In this document: piece by piece, positions 41,135 to 49,958 of the stretch | Numbering within the stretch: position 1 is the first letter of the stretch | How the letters are laid out: each line of letters opens with the position of its first letter | DNA from: an uncultured Candidatus Planktophila sp. | GTDB taxonomy: Bacteria > Actinomycetota > Actinomycetes > Nanopelagicales > Nanopelagicaceae | Assembly (NCBI GenBank): GCA_937975715.1 | Contig: CALJUA010000119.1 | Span: forward strand, 1-64,000 | DNA length: 64,000 bases | Direction of reading: 5' to 3' | Program-made: the position numbers and the translations under genes | The notes under the pieces: generated by a model | Seen by the model: only the letters and a program-made list of their open reading frames with translations | Database searches by the model: none | What the model was told of the DNA's origin: nothing

Positions 41135-41951
41135 GTCCTCCAGCGTCTTTTCAAATATTTCAGGTGTGATCGCAATCGTTTTGATGGGATTTCCCGTCTA
41201 TTGGATGATCACGACTTCATTTAAACCAAAGGGAGATATTCTCTCTACTCATCCATCTCTTCTGCCTCATTCCTTCTCATTCTCGAATTACATTGAAGCA
41301 GTTACGAAAGAGGGATTTGTTCGTGCGCTACTAAATTCTTTGATTGTTGTTCTCTTCACGGTCATCATCAGTATCTCGACAGCCCTCTTTGCGTCGATAG
41401 CTGTTGCAAGAATGAATTTCAAAGGCAAATCCATCTATATCGGGAGCATCCTCATTGTTCAGATGCTTCCACTTTCAGCGCTTTTGATTCCTCTTTATCT
41501 GCTACTGTCAAAATTCCACATGACGGATAAATTAAGCGGAGTAATACTCACTTACATCGCATTCATTCTGCCATTTGTGATCTGGACCTTACGCGGATTT
41601 CTCATTAGTATCCCTGCCGAACTAGAGGAAGCAGCCCTCGTTGATGGTTGCACTCGCCCACAGGCGTATCGCAGAATCCTCTTCCCACTTATGGCACCAG
41701 GACTGGTCGCCACTTCAGTCTTTGCCTTCATACAAGCGTGGAATGAATTCTTGTTAGCCTACATTCTCCTTTCAAGCCAAGGTAACGCAACAATGCCAAT
41801 CTGGTTAGCTGGCTTTACCAATAGATTTGGCACTGATTGGGGTCCCTTAATGGCTGCATCTACCCTGACTGCTCTACCGGTAGTTATATTCTTCTCGCTC
41901 ATTCAGAGCAAGATTGCTACTGGAGTGACAGCTGGGGCGGTTAAGGGGTAA
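41127..41951 (+). CDS. Sugar ABC transporter permease, MalG-like
   Basis: A 274-residue second permease of the heterodimeric channel. It has the typical start GVIAIVLMGFPVYWMITTSF, six hydrophobic segments, and the EAA loop ELEEAALVDGCTRPQAYRRI. The last base of its stop is the first base of the hexosaminidase ATG. No ATPase gene is in the operon; a shared MsiK-type ATPase elsewhere is the usual actinobacterial solution. Confidence 0.92.
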   Translation: MRKSSSVFSNISGVIAIVLMGFPVYWMITTSFKPKGDILSTHPSLLPHSFSFSNYIEAVTKEGFVRALLNSLIVVLFTVIISISTALFASIAVARMNFKGKSIYIGSILIVQMLPLSALLIPLYLLLSKFHMTDKLSGVILTYIAFILPFVIWTLRGFLISIPAELEEAALVDGCTRPQAYRRILFPLMAPGLVATSVFAFIQAWNEFLLAYILLSSQGNATMPIWLAGFTNRFGTDWGPLMAASTLTALPVVIFFSLIQSKIATGVTAGAVKG

Positions 41952-43378
41952 TGATGAAAAGATTTGATGCCCTCGATCGTGCAATTATTTCGACTTTCTC
42001 GCCAGGCTTCGGTGGAACAGATATTCCCGAATGGATTAAACCTCTCTTAGATAATGGATTAGGTTCGATAACTCTCTTTGGCTCTAATACACCTACCCTC
42101 GAATCCACCCATACATTGATTCAAGAGCTCCGCAGCTATAACCCAGATCTAGTCATCGCAATCGATGAAGAAGGCGGTGATGTTACTCGTTTATTTGTAC
42201 GTGAAGGAAGTCGGTACCCAACCCCAGCGTTACTCGGTAAATGTGACGACGATCAGTTGACCTATGCCTCATACTTTTCGCTTGGAAATTTGCTCCGCGA
42301 ATTAGATATTAATCTGACGTATGCACCTGTGGCTGATGTTGTCGCGGTGCACAACAATCCAATCGTTGGCGTTCGTTCCTTTGGAACCAACTCCGAATTA
42401 GTAACTCGACACGTAGAGCGAGCAGTTACCGGTTTACAGGCGGCAGGAGTTGGAGCCTGCGTCAAGCACTTCCCAGGTCATGGAGCAGTAGTCGAAGATT
42501 CACATCACAGCCTTCCTCGAATCACAATGGGGCTAGCAGAATATGAAAAGTTGCATGTAGCACCATTTAAGAAGGCAATCGAAATAGGTGTTGCTGCAGT
42601 AATGGTTGGGCACCTCATAGTCGAATCCATTGATGCACAGAAGCCAGCTTCACTCTCTGACACAGTTCTGCGTGGATATCTGCGAGGATCATTGAACTAC
42701 CAAGGGTTGATCGTTACCGACGCGCTAGATATGGGGGCACTTGGCGGTGTTCCGAAAATACAGGAATCAGCGCTTCAAGCACTGATAGCTGGTTCAAATC
42801 TTCTCTGCTTCTCTGGACTGGGTGATCAATCACAGATAGTCGCACCAAGCTTAACTCGAATCAAAGAGGCGATTGTTTCTGGGGAACTGTCAGAAGAGGT
42901 ATTAGATTTTTCAGCAAACAAAGTCCGAACCTTTACGAGTGAAGTAGTGAGCGCAAAGAAGAGCGACGATAATCTCGACTTCCATAAATTAGTTGAAGGC
43001 TTTGAAATATCCGGCTCAATTCGTGTGAGCAATTCAGGTATTAATTTGATTGAAATTGGAACTAAACCGACTATCGCCGCCGGGGATGTGTCTTGGGGAA
43101 TCCATCGCGAACTCAGAGCGGCAGGAATTCCTTTTGAAATTCATTCAAGCGACTCTGAAGGTGCGCTGAGAAGTGAGAAACAATTGGTGGTGGCATTTAG
43201 GGATGCTTATCGGGATTCCCAGTTACTCAGAACCCTCAAGAAGTTAGAAGAGCGCAAGCCAGAAGCAATTTTCATCGATATGGGGTGGCCAACTCTTGAG
43301 TTTCAGCCACGTAATCTCATTCGGTCCTACGGCTCCTCTGCGGTAGTGTCAGAGATGGTCGTTTCGCTCATCAAATAA
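41951..43378 (+). CDS. Glycoside hydrolase family 3 beta-N-acetylhexosaminidase (NagZ-like)
   Basis: A 475-residue GH3 enzyme, predicted to cleave terminal beta-GlcNAc from chito-oligosaccharides or muropeptides. It shows LVIAIDEEGGDVTRLF, KHFPGHG near residue 172, the EDSHHSLP segment with the Asp-x-His catalytic dyad of NagZ enzymes, and GLIVTDALDMGAL with the nucleophile Asp near residue 257. A C-terminal extension of about 150 residues follows the catalytic barrel. There is no signal peptide, so it should act in the cytoplasm on imported sugar. Translational coupling to the permease supports that role. Confidence 0.88.
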   Translation: MMKRFDALDRAIISTFSPGFGGTDIPEWIKPLLDNGLGSITLFGSNTPTLESTHTLIQELRSYNPDLVIAIDEEGGDVTRLFVREGSRYPTPALLGKCDDDQLTYASYFSLGNLLRELDINLTYAPVADVVAVHNNPIVGVRSFGTNSELVTRHVERAVTGLQAAGVGACVKHFPGHGAVVEDSHHSLPRITMGLAEYEKLHVAPFKKAIEIGVAAVMVGHLIVESIDAQKPASLSDTVLRGYLRGSLNYQGLIVTDALDMGALGGVPKIQESALQALIAGSNLLCFSGLGDQSQIVAPSLTRIKEAIVSGELSEEVLDFSANKVRTFTSEVVSAKKSDDNLDFHKLVEGFEISGSIRVSNSGINLIEIGTKPTIAAGDVSWGIHRELRAAGIPFEIHSSDSEGALRSEKQLVVAFRDAYRDSQLLRTLKKLEERKPEAIFIDMGWPTLEFQPRNLIRSYGSSAVVSEMVVSLIK

Positions 43379-43455
43379 GAGGATGCAGTCGAGAGCCCTC
43401 ACCTGTCGACTAGTGCAAGTACCATCCTTTAAACTCGCCAAATGGAGCGACATCG

Positions 43456-44052
43456 ATGAGCCACCAAGATCAGGTGGAGTTCACACTCTGGCTCCGGGAG
43501 AATCAAAAAGCTTTTCTTAAAGCAGCGAAAGTAATCTGTTTCGATACCCAGAACGCCGAAGATGTTCTTCAAGAGGCTCTCACCGATGTGTATAAGCGCT
43601 GGTCGAAGATTCGCGAACATGAAAATCCTGAGGCCTATCTCATGCGAGTTATGGTCAGCAAGCATGCAGATATGCGCCGTAAATGGCTGCGCAAACAACA
43701 AGAGCTAGAGACTTCTTGGGACCTTGCTGAAAATATCCGTGACATCGCAGATCAAACCGATGACGTCACTCAAAGACTTTTGGTCCAAGCAGCTCTTAAG
43801 TCACTTTCTGCAATTCAACGTGCTGTTCTCGTACTTATCTACGAACATGGAATGGTGCTGAGAGAAGTCGCTGAAGTTCTGCAGATTCCAATGGGAACCG
43901 CTGCATCTCACCTTGCCCGTGGCAAAGCAGCAGTTGCAGCGTATGTAGAGTTAGTGCCTGAACTTGAGAAGTCTTCAGGGCGGGAAATCAACGCCCCCAT
44001 TAATAATGTCCAAGAAATACTGATAGCGGAGGTGGTGGATTCCAATGAGTGA
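43456..44052 (+). CDS. ECF-type sigma factor (SigE-family)
   Basis: A 198-residue extracytoplasmic-function sigma factor. Region 2 contains ICFDTQNAEDVLQEALTDVY and KRWSKIREHENPEAYLMRVM. Region 4 contains LSAIQRAVLVLIYEHGMVL and the helix-turn-helix REVAEVLQIPMGTAASHLA. It directs RNA polymerase to a small set of promoters. GGAG lies upstream of the ATG. The last eight bases overlap the next gene, a one-pass membrane protein, the usual position of an anti-sigma factor. The signal and target promoters are unknown. Confidence 0.9.
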   Translation: MSHQDQVEFTLWLRENQKAFLKAAKVICFDTQNAEDVLQEALTDVYKRWSKIREHENPEAYLMRVMVSKHADMRRKWLRKQQELETSWDLAENIRDIADQTDDVTQRLLVQAALKSLSAIQRAVLVLIYEHGMVLREVAEVLQIPMGTAASHLARGKAAVAAYVELVPELEKSSGREINAPINNVQEILIAEVVDSNE

Positions 44053-44683
44053 CATCGATCCGCTTATCAAACGCGAAATGCAGTGGATGGCTGTTAGTGT
44101 CAATGATAACCGTGACCTTGCGCCCATTATTATTGCTCGTGTTCGACGTCAAAGAATTCGCAACGCAATTCTTGCAGTTCTTGGCGTTGTAGCAATCAGC
44201 GCTGGAAGTATCGGAGTATATGAACTCCTGAAGAGCGACCCTGTTCAGGTAATTGGGGGAGTTACAGGAAATAACACTGCGACTCAACCTGAGATCAAAG
44301 GACTTGCATCTGATTATCCAGTTACATGGGAGCAAAGTGTTGGCGATGTCTCGGCGATTAGCGCGGCTGGCGGATTAGGTGACACACTGGGCGGTCTGAC
44401 TGCGGTGGGTCTGAAGATTTCCTGGGAGCGTTGCGGCACAGAGCAATGCCCAACGTCATGGATTCTCTCTGTCGAAAACAACACCGCAGATCTGGTATCG
44501 ACCTCACCGTCACTTGGAATCTTCAATAACCACACGCCATTGGTGAGCGACTCTCGTCCAACGACAGTCCTTCCAGGTGGCAAGGCTCTTCTAGTCTTCA
44601 CCTTCCCAGAATTCAAAGATGGACTTGAAATCGCACCAGGAGCGAGCTGGCAGTGGAACTGGTACTTAGCTCAACTCCGTTAA
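44045..44683 (+). CDS. Single-pass membrane protein, possible anti-sigma partner
   Basis: A 212-residue protein with no family I recognise. About 36 cytoplasmic residues ending in a basic RVRRQRIRN stretch are followed by one transmembrane segment (about residues 37-60), then an extracellular domain with two cysteines (CGTEQC) and a beta-rich pattern. No HxxxCxxC zinc anti-sigma motif is present. Coupling to the sigma gene (eight-base overlap) suggests it controls that factor; this is inference from position and topology. It could equally be a regulon member. Confidence 0.6.
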   Translation: MSDIDPLIKREMQWMAVSVNDNRDLAPIIIARVRRQRIRNAILAVLGVVAISAGSIGVYELLKSDPVQVIGGVTGNNTATQPEIKGLASDYPVTWEQSVGDVSAISAAGGLGDTLGGLTAVGLKISWERCGTEQCPTSWILSVENNTADLVSTSPSLGIFNNHTPLVSDSRPTTVLPGGKALLVFTFPEFKDGLEIAPGASWQWNWYLAQLR

Positions 44684-44809
44684 GCGTCAAACCTGACCAT
44701 CTTTGACCAGATAGACCTATCTATATCCTTTTCTTGCGCATAAATTGTCCCGGTATGGACGGTGTAGCTACTAGGGCCATCACGGGCCATCAGACACCAT
44801 GGGGGAAAA

Positions 44810-46054
44810 GTGAAGAAAATAATTACCGCTGGGGCTGCAGCTCTAGCCATGATTGCTGGAGTTCTTGTCTCAGCAGCACCTGCGCAAGCAGCTCTCAATG
44901 TCCCGAAGACACCGTGGCCAGTATGTAGCACCGCACGTACAACGTATTGCGTTGACAGCGTAAGTGTTACAACTGCAGGTGGAACTGTCGTTGCTCTTAC
45001 ATGGGTAGCTGATGGCCAAGTTCTTACCGCACCTGAGTCAACAACAGTGACTTCAGATACAGCAACAGTTGTTGCACCAGTACTCCCAACAGTTGCGACT
45101 GGTCGATCACTTGCGGGACGCTGGACTTCAGCGAATTGGAGTGAGCAAGGTTTAGATTCACTGGGTTATGGCGGACTCTATGTTGAAGCAAAGACAGCAA
45201 ACGAGTTTGTAAACCACGTATTTATTGATGTGCTTCCAACATATACAAATGCAGAGAAGCGCGTGAAGCTTGCAACTCAGATTGATAAGCCAACTTATGC
45301 AACTAACTTAGATCCAGATACTTATATTTCTGTCACCGTTAAGACCGGCGAAATCAAGCCAGGTGTGCTTGTTGGAGTAGGTACAAACTTCTCTGGTGAC
45401 TACACCTCAGCAAATGGTCTCTCTACCATCAAGTTCTCTGCAAGCCCTGTAACAGTTGCACTTGCTGCTAAGTCAGCTGATTGCTCTGGCGAGACAGGAA
45501 TTGCCAAGGCAAATGTTCGACAGCTTCAGGCAATTCTCTTTATCAATAATGACGGTCAGTCAGCATTCGGCGCAGAGGGAACATCAGGAGATATGGTCGT
45601 ATCTTCAAACGGTGTCTGTGACTTGAGCACACCAGTATGGAATGCGGAAGCTAAAGAGTTCTCATGGACTGCAGCAGCTCCACACTTTGCAGCAGATGGA
45701 ACTACTCCCAATATGGGCTTCTATAAAGCAGTAATTCCTGCTGCTGATGCAAAGCTCTTGTGGGGACTAGATAACCCAACAGATGCAGTGAAGGCTCTCT
45801 CTGTACAGGTCACAACGACTGAAAGCGGATCAACTTCAGCAGTTGCAACGATCGGCGTAAAGAATGGCAAGATCATCATTGATGTATCTGGCTTTGGTTA
45901 TTCACGTCCGAAGTTGAAGATTGCGCTAAAGAAGAGCTGGAAGCCCGCAACAACTATGTTGAATAAGACAACGATTACCTGCATCTTGGGTAAGTCAGTC
46001 AAGAAGATCACGGCAGTAAAGCCAACTTGTCCAAAGGGTTATGTAAAGAAGTAA
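44810..46054 (+). CDS. Exported protein with shared C-terminal domain and Cys tail
   Basis: A 414-residue exported protein of unknown function, starting at GTG with GGGGGAAAA upstream. Signal peptide of about 27 residues (ends PAQA). The mature part is Thr/Ser/Ala-rich and probably beta-rich. The last third (from about residue 275) matches the last third of the next protein (APHFAADGT..., GFGYSRPKLKIAL). The tail, residues 388-414, has TITC-x2-GK-x2-K-x-IT-x2-KP-x-CPKGY and ends with lysines. It is probably cell-surface. It follows the sigma/membrane pair by about 125 bases. Confidence 0.7.
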   Translation: MKKIITAGAAALAMIAGVLVSAAPAQAALNVPKTPWPVCSTARTTYCVDSVSVTTAGGTVVALTWVADGQVLTAPESTTVTSDTATVVAPVLPTVATGRSLAGRWTSANWSEQGLDSLGYGGLYVEAKTANEFVNHVFIDVLPTYTNAEKRVKLATQIDKPTYATNLDPDTYISVTVKTGEIKPGVLVGVGTNFSGDYTSANGLSTIKFSASPVTVALAAKSADCSGETGIAKANVRQLQAILFINNDGQSAFGAEGTSGDMVVSSNGVCDLSTPVWNAEAKEFSWTAAAPHFAADGTTPNMGFYKAVIPAADAKLLWGLDNPTDAVKALSVQVTTTESGSTSAVATIGVKNGKIIIDVSGFGYSRPKLKIALKKSWKPATTMLNKTTITCILGKSVKKITAVKPTCPKGYVKK

Positions 46055-46060
46055 CTCTCT

Positions 46061-47770
46061 ATGAAAAAGTTAATAGCAATACTTATGGGGGGAGTGGTCC
46101 TACTGGGGCCACTCTCCTCTATAAGTTCTGCGGCAGATATTCCCGACGAGCACTGGGTCCCTATGAGTTGGCCTCAAGGTGAAGGTTGGAGATCGCTTTA
46201 TCTTGGCGACAATACAACTCTCAATCGCGAACCTTCGACTCTCTATGCACATAATGGAGATTGGAGCGCCACTCTTGGGCCAAATTCATATCACTGCGCA
46301 GATGTAGATTCTGTAAAGTGCGTTGAAATGACTCACATAGAGTCCAACGCATTTCTGCAACCTTGCTCAGCAAAGATCATCACTAATTGCATCGAGTCCT
46401 TCTATGCCATCGATATAAACGGAAATCGAATTAATGCAGAAGCGCCTGTAAATTATCCGACCTCATCCAAATGGGATTATGCAGGTAATGATGCGATCAA
46501 TTTGCCAGTAGGCGGAACGCCGACGGTCTGGACAATTCCTGGCATCAACCACGGTGGTGGAAACAACAATTACATGGTGCAGGCGCTTGCCAATAGTCAT
46601 ATGCAGAAAGATGCTGGCGCTAAAGTCACTAGCCAACAATTTAATCTCGGTCGACTTGTTGTAAATATTTCACCAGTAACACTTGTGAGCGGTCGCTACC
46701 AACAGAACGTCGCCACTGATTACACGGAAACACCGGAGAAGACCCCACGCGGTGTCACGCACCCATCGCTAGATGAATGGCGCTTTTGTTCAATGATCGG
46801 CGATGGCACTTGCCAGAAGCGACAGGCATTTCCCGACGGCGTGCAGTTCGGCGTAAAGATTCGCATTCAGAAGAAAATTGCTGGATGGCTTCATGGCCGC
46901 ATCTACGATCCAAAGGCAGTAATTGTTACTGCAGCAGACGATTCACAGACTATTGAAGTCAGCGCCCTTCCCGTGCGAGTTCCAATCGTGGGCGAGTGGT
47001 TCCGTTGGAACGAACTGACCCCTGCTATTCAGGAGTACGTTCTCGCCGGAAAGGTATACGGCGGTCAAGGAACTTTCACCACGAAGTCTCAGGCAAACGG
47101 AACTTTTCAGGAAATGGTTGGCACTTCCGGGCAACAATCTTTCGATGCACTTTCACTTTGGCTGCCCCAAATAAAAGATAAGGCAAGCGCAAACCCTTCA
47201 ACATGGACTTTCTATAACTTGTCTGAAGGTGAAATATCCACCTCTAACGAATGCATCCGTAACGCTAAAGATCTCGTCGGACTCGTCACTACAAATGCAT
47301 CTGTGTATGCAGCAGGAACGCCAACATTTAACAAAGATTCTGAATCTCTCGATTACAAAGTGATGGCTCCGCATTACACAGCTAAGGGTGAGGTCTTTAA
47401 GGGAACATATGATTTAAGAATGCGATCTGAAATCGCGCGGTGCATTTATGGCTTTAGTAGCGCTCCCGTACAAGCTTCGCTTTCGATTCTCTCCGAAGAT
47501 GGCACAACGCAGACTGCAACGCAAACAATTCAAGAGAAGGATGGCTGGCTAAGCCTGTCGGCTAACGGGTTCAGCTACTCATCACCAACTATCCAGGTGA
47601 AGATAACTCAGCCAGCGCCGGTCGTTCAGCCTGAGCCAGAGGTGACTACTCAGACCGCTCCAAAGACCCCCATCAAGAAAGTCACGATTACCTGTTCCAA
47701 GGGCAAGGTCAAAAAGCGGATCACTTCGGAGAAGCCTGTCTGCCCGAAGGGCTATAAGAAGGTCGCCTAG
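46061..47770 (+). CDS. Exported protein, partial paralog of the preceding gene
   Basis: A 569-residue exported protein of unknown function. Signal peptide of about 24 residues (ends SSAA). The N-terminal two-thirds (GEGWRSLYLGDNTTLNRE, GNNNYMVQALANSHMQKD) does not resemble its neighbour and I do not recognise it. From about residue 420 it matches the preceding protein (APHYTAKGEVFKGTYDL, NGFSYSSPTIQVKI). A Pro/Val linker leads to the tail at 542-569, with the same TITC...CPKGY motif. Six bases separate it from the previous gene, so they form one operon. Confidence 0.68.
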   Translation: MKKLIAILMGGVVLLGPLSSISSAADIPDEHWVPMSWPQGEGWRSLYLGDNTTLNREPSTLYAHNGDWSATLGPNSYHCADVDSVKCVEMTHIESNAFLQPCSAKIITNCIESFYAIDINGNRINAEAPVNYPTSSKWDYAGNDAINLPVGGTPTVWTIPGINHGGGNNNYMVQALANSHMQKDAGAKVTSQQFNLGRLVVNISPVTLVSGRYQQNVATDYTETPEKTPRGVTHPSLDEWRFCSMIGDGTCQKRQAFPDGVQFGVKIRIQKKIAGWLHGRIYDPKAVIVTAADDSQTIEVSALPVRVPIVGEWFRWNELTPAIQEYVLAGKVYGGQGTFTTKSQANGTFQEMVGTSGQQSFDALSLWLPQIKDKASANPSTWTFYNLSEGEISTSNECIRNAKDLVGLVTTNASVYAAGTPTFNKDSESLDYKVMAPHYTAKGEVFKGTYDLRMRSEIARCIYGFSSAPVQASLSILSEDGTTQTATQTIQEKDGWLSLSANGFSYSSPTIQVKITQPAPVVQPEPEVTTQTAPKTPIKKVTITCSKGKVKKRITSEKPVCPKGYKKVA

Positions 47771-47942
47771 TTCGCCTCTTTTCGGCGTGTCGCCGGTCAC
47801 AAATGGCCCCCGATTTAGGCGATTTCCCTTATAAGGGGGCGCTCGCATAGAATCACCCTTCTGTCCGGCAAGAAATCCACAGATTTTTAGCTGGGCTGAA
47901 CCGTGTTCGTTTAATACTGATATAGAAATTGGGTGGCGTTAC

Positions 47943-48164
47943 TTGGCTAGCAAAGATGGTGCGATCGAAATCGAAGGCACTGTAGCTGAAGCACTTCCTA
48001 ATGCAATGTTTCGTGTTGAACTAACAAATGGACATAAAGTCTTGGCTCACATCTCAGGAAAGATGCGTAAGAACTACATCCGTATCTTGCCTGCAGACCG
48101 TGTAATCGTAGAACTCAGTCCATATGACCTAACAAAGGGTCGAATTATTTACCGTTACAAGTAA
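47943..48164 (+). CDS. infA: Translation initiation factor IF-1
   Basis: A 73-residue OB-fold factor that blocks the A site during initiation. It reads MASKDGAIEIEGTVAEALPN and VLAHISGKMRKNYIRILPAD. The start codon is TTG, placed by alignment with the invariant family N-terminus; no ATG or GTG fits. It is preceded by GGGTGG. About 170 bases upstream contain no gene, but do hold TATAAGGGGGCG (47830-47841). Confidence 0.96.
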   Translation: MASKDGAIEIEGTVAEALPNAMFRVELTNGHKVLAHISGKMRKNYIRILPADRVIVELSPYDLTKGRIIYRYK

Positions 48165-48190
48165 ATAGTTTCGCTAACAAGGAGAATCAC

Positions 48191-48304
48191 GTGAAGGTTA
48201 ATCCAAGCGTGAAGAAGATTTGCGACAAGTGCAAAGTCATTCGTCGTAAGGGTCGCGTAATGGTGATCTGCGAAAATCTTCGTCACAAGCAGCGTCAAGG
48301 TTAA
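48191..48304 (+). CDS. rpmJ: 50S ribosomal protein L36
   Basis: A 37-residue L36, starting at GTG with AAGGAG upstream. Zinc ligands C11, C14, C27 and H32 are present (CDKC, CENLRH), so this is the zinc form. It is too short for most ORF scans. It lies 26 bases after infA. Confidence 0.96.
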   Translation: MKVNPSVKKICDKCKVIRRKGRVMVICENLRHKQRQG

Positions 48305-48349
48305 TTCGTTAACTAAGACAACAAGTAAATAAAAGTACGCGTGATGCGA

Positions 48350-48431
48350 CTTAAGTAGAAATACTTAAGACCCCCGGACCGGTAGGCCGAGGCTCGATAC
48401 ATATGTCGAGGAGCATCGCGGAGGACCTCCG
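48350..48431 (+). promoter_or_regulatory. Structured leader upstream of rpsM
   Basis: Three elements: CTTAAGTA/TACTTAAG around GAAA (48350-48369), CTCGA/TCGAG (48393-48410), and CGGAGGACCTCCG (48419-48431), which could occlude a ribosome-binding sequence. The rpsM ATG follows about 20 bases later with no nearer Shine-Dalgarno. It could be a site for S4-type feedback. Confidence 0.45.
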
Positions 48432-48451
48432 GATACAGAATGGTTGATTAA

Positions 48452-48829
48452 ATGGCACGTCTAGTCGGTGTCGATCTTCCGCGCGAAAAGCGCATTGAGA
48501 TCGCACTCACCTATATCTTTGGAATGGGTTTAACTCGTTCCCACGAAACGCTGAAGGCAACTGGTATTTCACCAGATACTCGCGTTAAGGATCTGCAAGA
48601 AGCAGAACTCGCACAGCTTCGTGAATACATCGAAGCTAACTACAAAATCGAGGGTGATCTTCGCCGCGAAATCGCTGGTGACATCCGTCGTAAAGTTGAA
48701 ATTCAGAGCTACCAAGGTATTCGTCACCGTAAGGGACTTCCTGTACGTGGTCAGCGCACACATACAAACGCACGTACTCGCAAGGGTCCACGTAAGGCAA
48801 TCGCAGGTAAGAAGAAGGTGACTAAGTAA
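48452..48829 (+). CDS. rpsM: 30S ribosomal protein S13
   Basis: A 125-residue S13 of the 30S head, contacting 50S. It begins MARLVGVDLPREKRIEIAL and has SYQGIRHRKGLPVRGQRTH. It is first in the alpha operon after a structured leader. It overlaps rpsK by one base. Confidence 0.97.
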   Translation: MARLVGVDLPREKRIEIALTYIFGMGLTRSHETLKATGISPDTRVKDLQEAELAQLREYIEANYKIEGDLRREIAGDIRRKVEIQSYQGIRHRKGLPVRGQRTHTNARTRKGPRKAIAGKKKVTK

Positions 48830-49248
48830 TGGCCGCTCCTAAGTCAAAGACCGCTGCCGCAGGTAAGGGCAAGGTAAAGCTCCGCAAGAAGGAGAAGAAG
48901 AACATTGCTGTCGGTAAGGCTTTCATCAAGTCAACCTTCAACAACACAATCATTTCAATCACTGATCCAACCGGTGCAGTAATTTCATGGGCTTCATCAG
49001 GCCAGGTTGGTTTCAAGGGTTCACGTAAGTCGACTCCATTCGCAGCACAGCTTGCAGCAGAAGCAGCAGCTCGTCGCGCACAGGAGCACGGCCTCAAGAA
49101 GGTAGATGTTTTCGTTAAGGGCCCAGGCTCAGGACGCGAAACTGCAATTCGTTCACTACAGGCAGCAGGACTTGAAGTTGGAGCTATCTCAGATACAACT
49201 CCAGCTCCACACAACGGTTGCCGTCCACCAAAGCCACGTCGAGTTTAA
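48829..49248 (+). CDS. rpsK: 30S ribosomal protein S11
   Basis: A 139-residue S11 of the platform. The basic N-terminus is followed by FIKSTFNNTIISITDPTGAV, VKGPGSGRETAIRSLQAAG and the end TPAPHNGCRPPKPRRV. The ATG overlaps the rpsM stop. Confidence 0.97.
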   Translation: MAAPKSKTAAAGKGKVKLRKKEKKNIAVGKAFIKSTFNNTIISITDPTGAVISWASSGQVGFKGSRKSTPFAAQLAAEAAARRAQEHGLKKVDVFVKGPGSGRETAIRSLQAAGLEVGAISDTTPAPHNGCRPPKPRRV

Positions 49249-49265
49249 GGAAAGGGAGAGAATAA

Positions 49266-49892
49266 ATGGCTCGTTATACCGGAGCAGACTGCAAGCGTTG
49301 CCGTCGCGAAAAAGTAAAGCTCTTCCTCAAGGGCTCTAAGTGCGATGGACCAAAGTGTCCGATCGAATCACGTCCATATCCACCAGGACAGCACGGCCGC
49401 GGCCGTTCAAAGGAATCTGAGTACCTACTCCAGATGCGTGAAAAGCAGAAGTGCGCACGTATTTACGGTGTACTCGAGAAGCAGTTCCGTGGATATTACG
49501 AAGAGGCTAACCGCAAGCAGGGCAAGACAGGTGAAAACCTTCTCGTCATTCTTGAGACACGTCTCGACAACGTTGTCTTCCGCGCAGGTTTCGCAAAGTC
49601 ACGTGACATGGCACGCCAGTTGGTACGCCACGGTCACTTCCTTGTGAACGGCAAGAAGGTCAACATTCCATCATTCCGTGTTTCTCCAATGGACATCATC
49701 GATGTTCTTCCAAAGTCACACGACCTCACACCATTCATCGTCGCTAGCGCCGAGTTCGGTGAGAAGGCTGTTCCAGCATGGATCGAAGTTGTGCCATCAC
49801 AGATGCGCATCATCGTTCATGGTGTACCTGCTCGATCAATCATCGATACACAGGTTCAAGAGCAGCTCATCGTTGAGCTCTACAGCAAGTAA
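49266..49892 (+). CDS. rpsD: 30S ribosomal protein S4
   Basis: A 208-residue S4, an assembly initiator and, in other bacteria, repressor of this operon. It has an N-terminal Cys-rich segment (CKRCRREK, then CDGPKCP), the S4 RNA-binding domain (ETRLDNVVFRAGFAKSRDMA and RQLVRHGHFLVNGKKV), and a normal end. The cysteines suggest a zinc-containing form. AAGGAAAGGGAG lies upstream. Confidence 0.97.
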   Translation: MARYTGADCKRCRREKVKLFLKGSKCDGPKCPIESRPYPPGQHGRGRSKESEYLLQMREKQKCARIYGVLEKQFRGYYEEANRKQGKTGENLLVILETRLDNVVFRAGFAKSRDMARQLVRHGHFLVNGKKVNIPSFRVSPMDIIDVLPKSHDLTPFIVASAEFGEKAVPAWIEVVPSQMRIIVHGVPARSIIDTQVQEQLIVELYSK

Positions 49893-49958
49893 TTCATTTT
49901 CAGTAGCTAAATAAGGAAATCAAATAGTGGGTTTCCGTGAGAAGAAAGAGGAACAACA

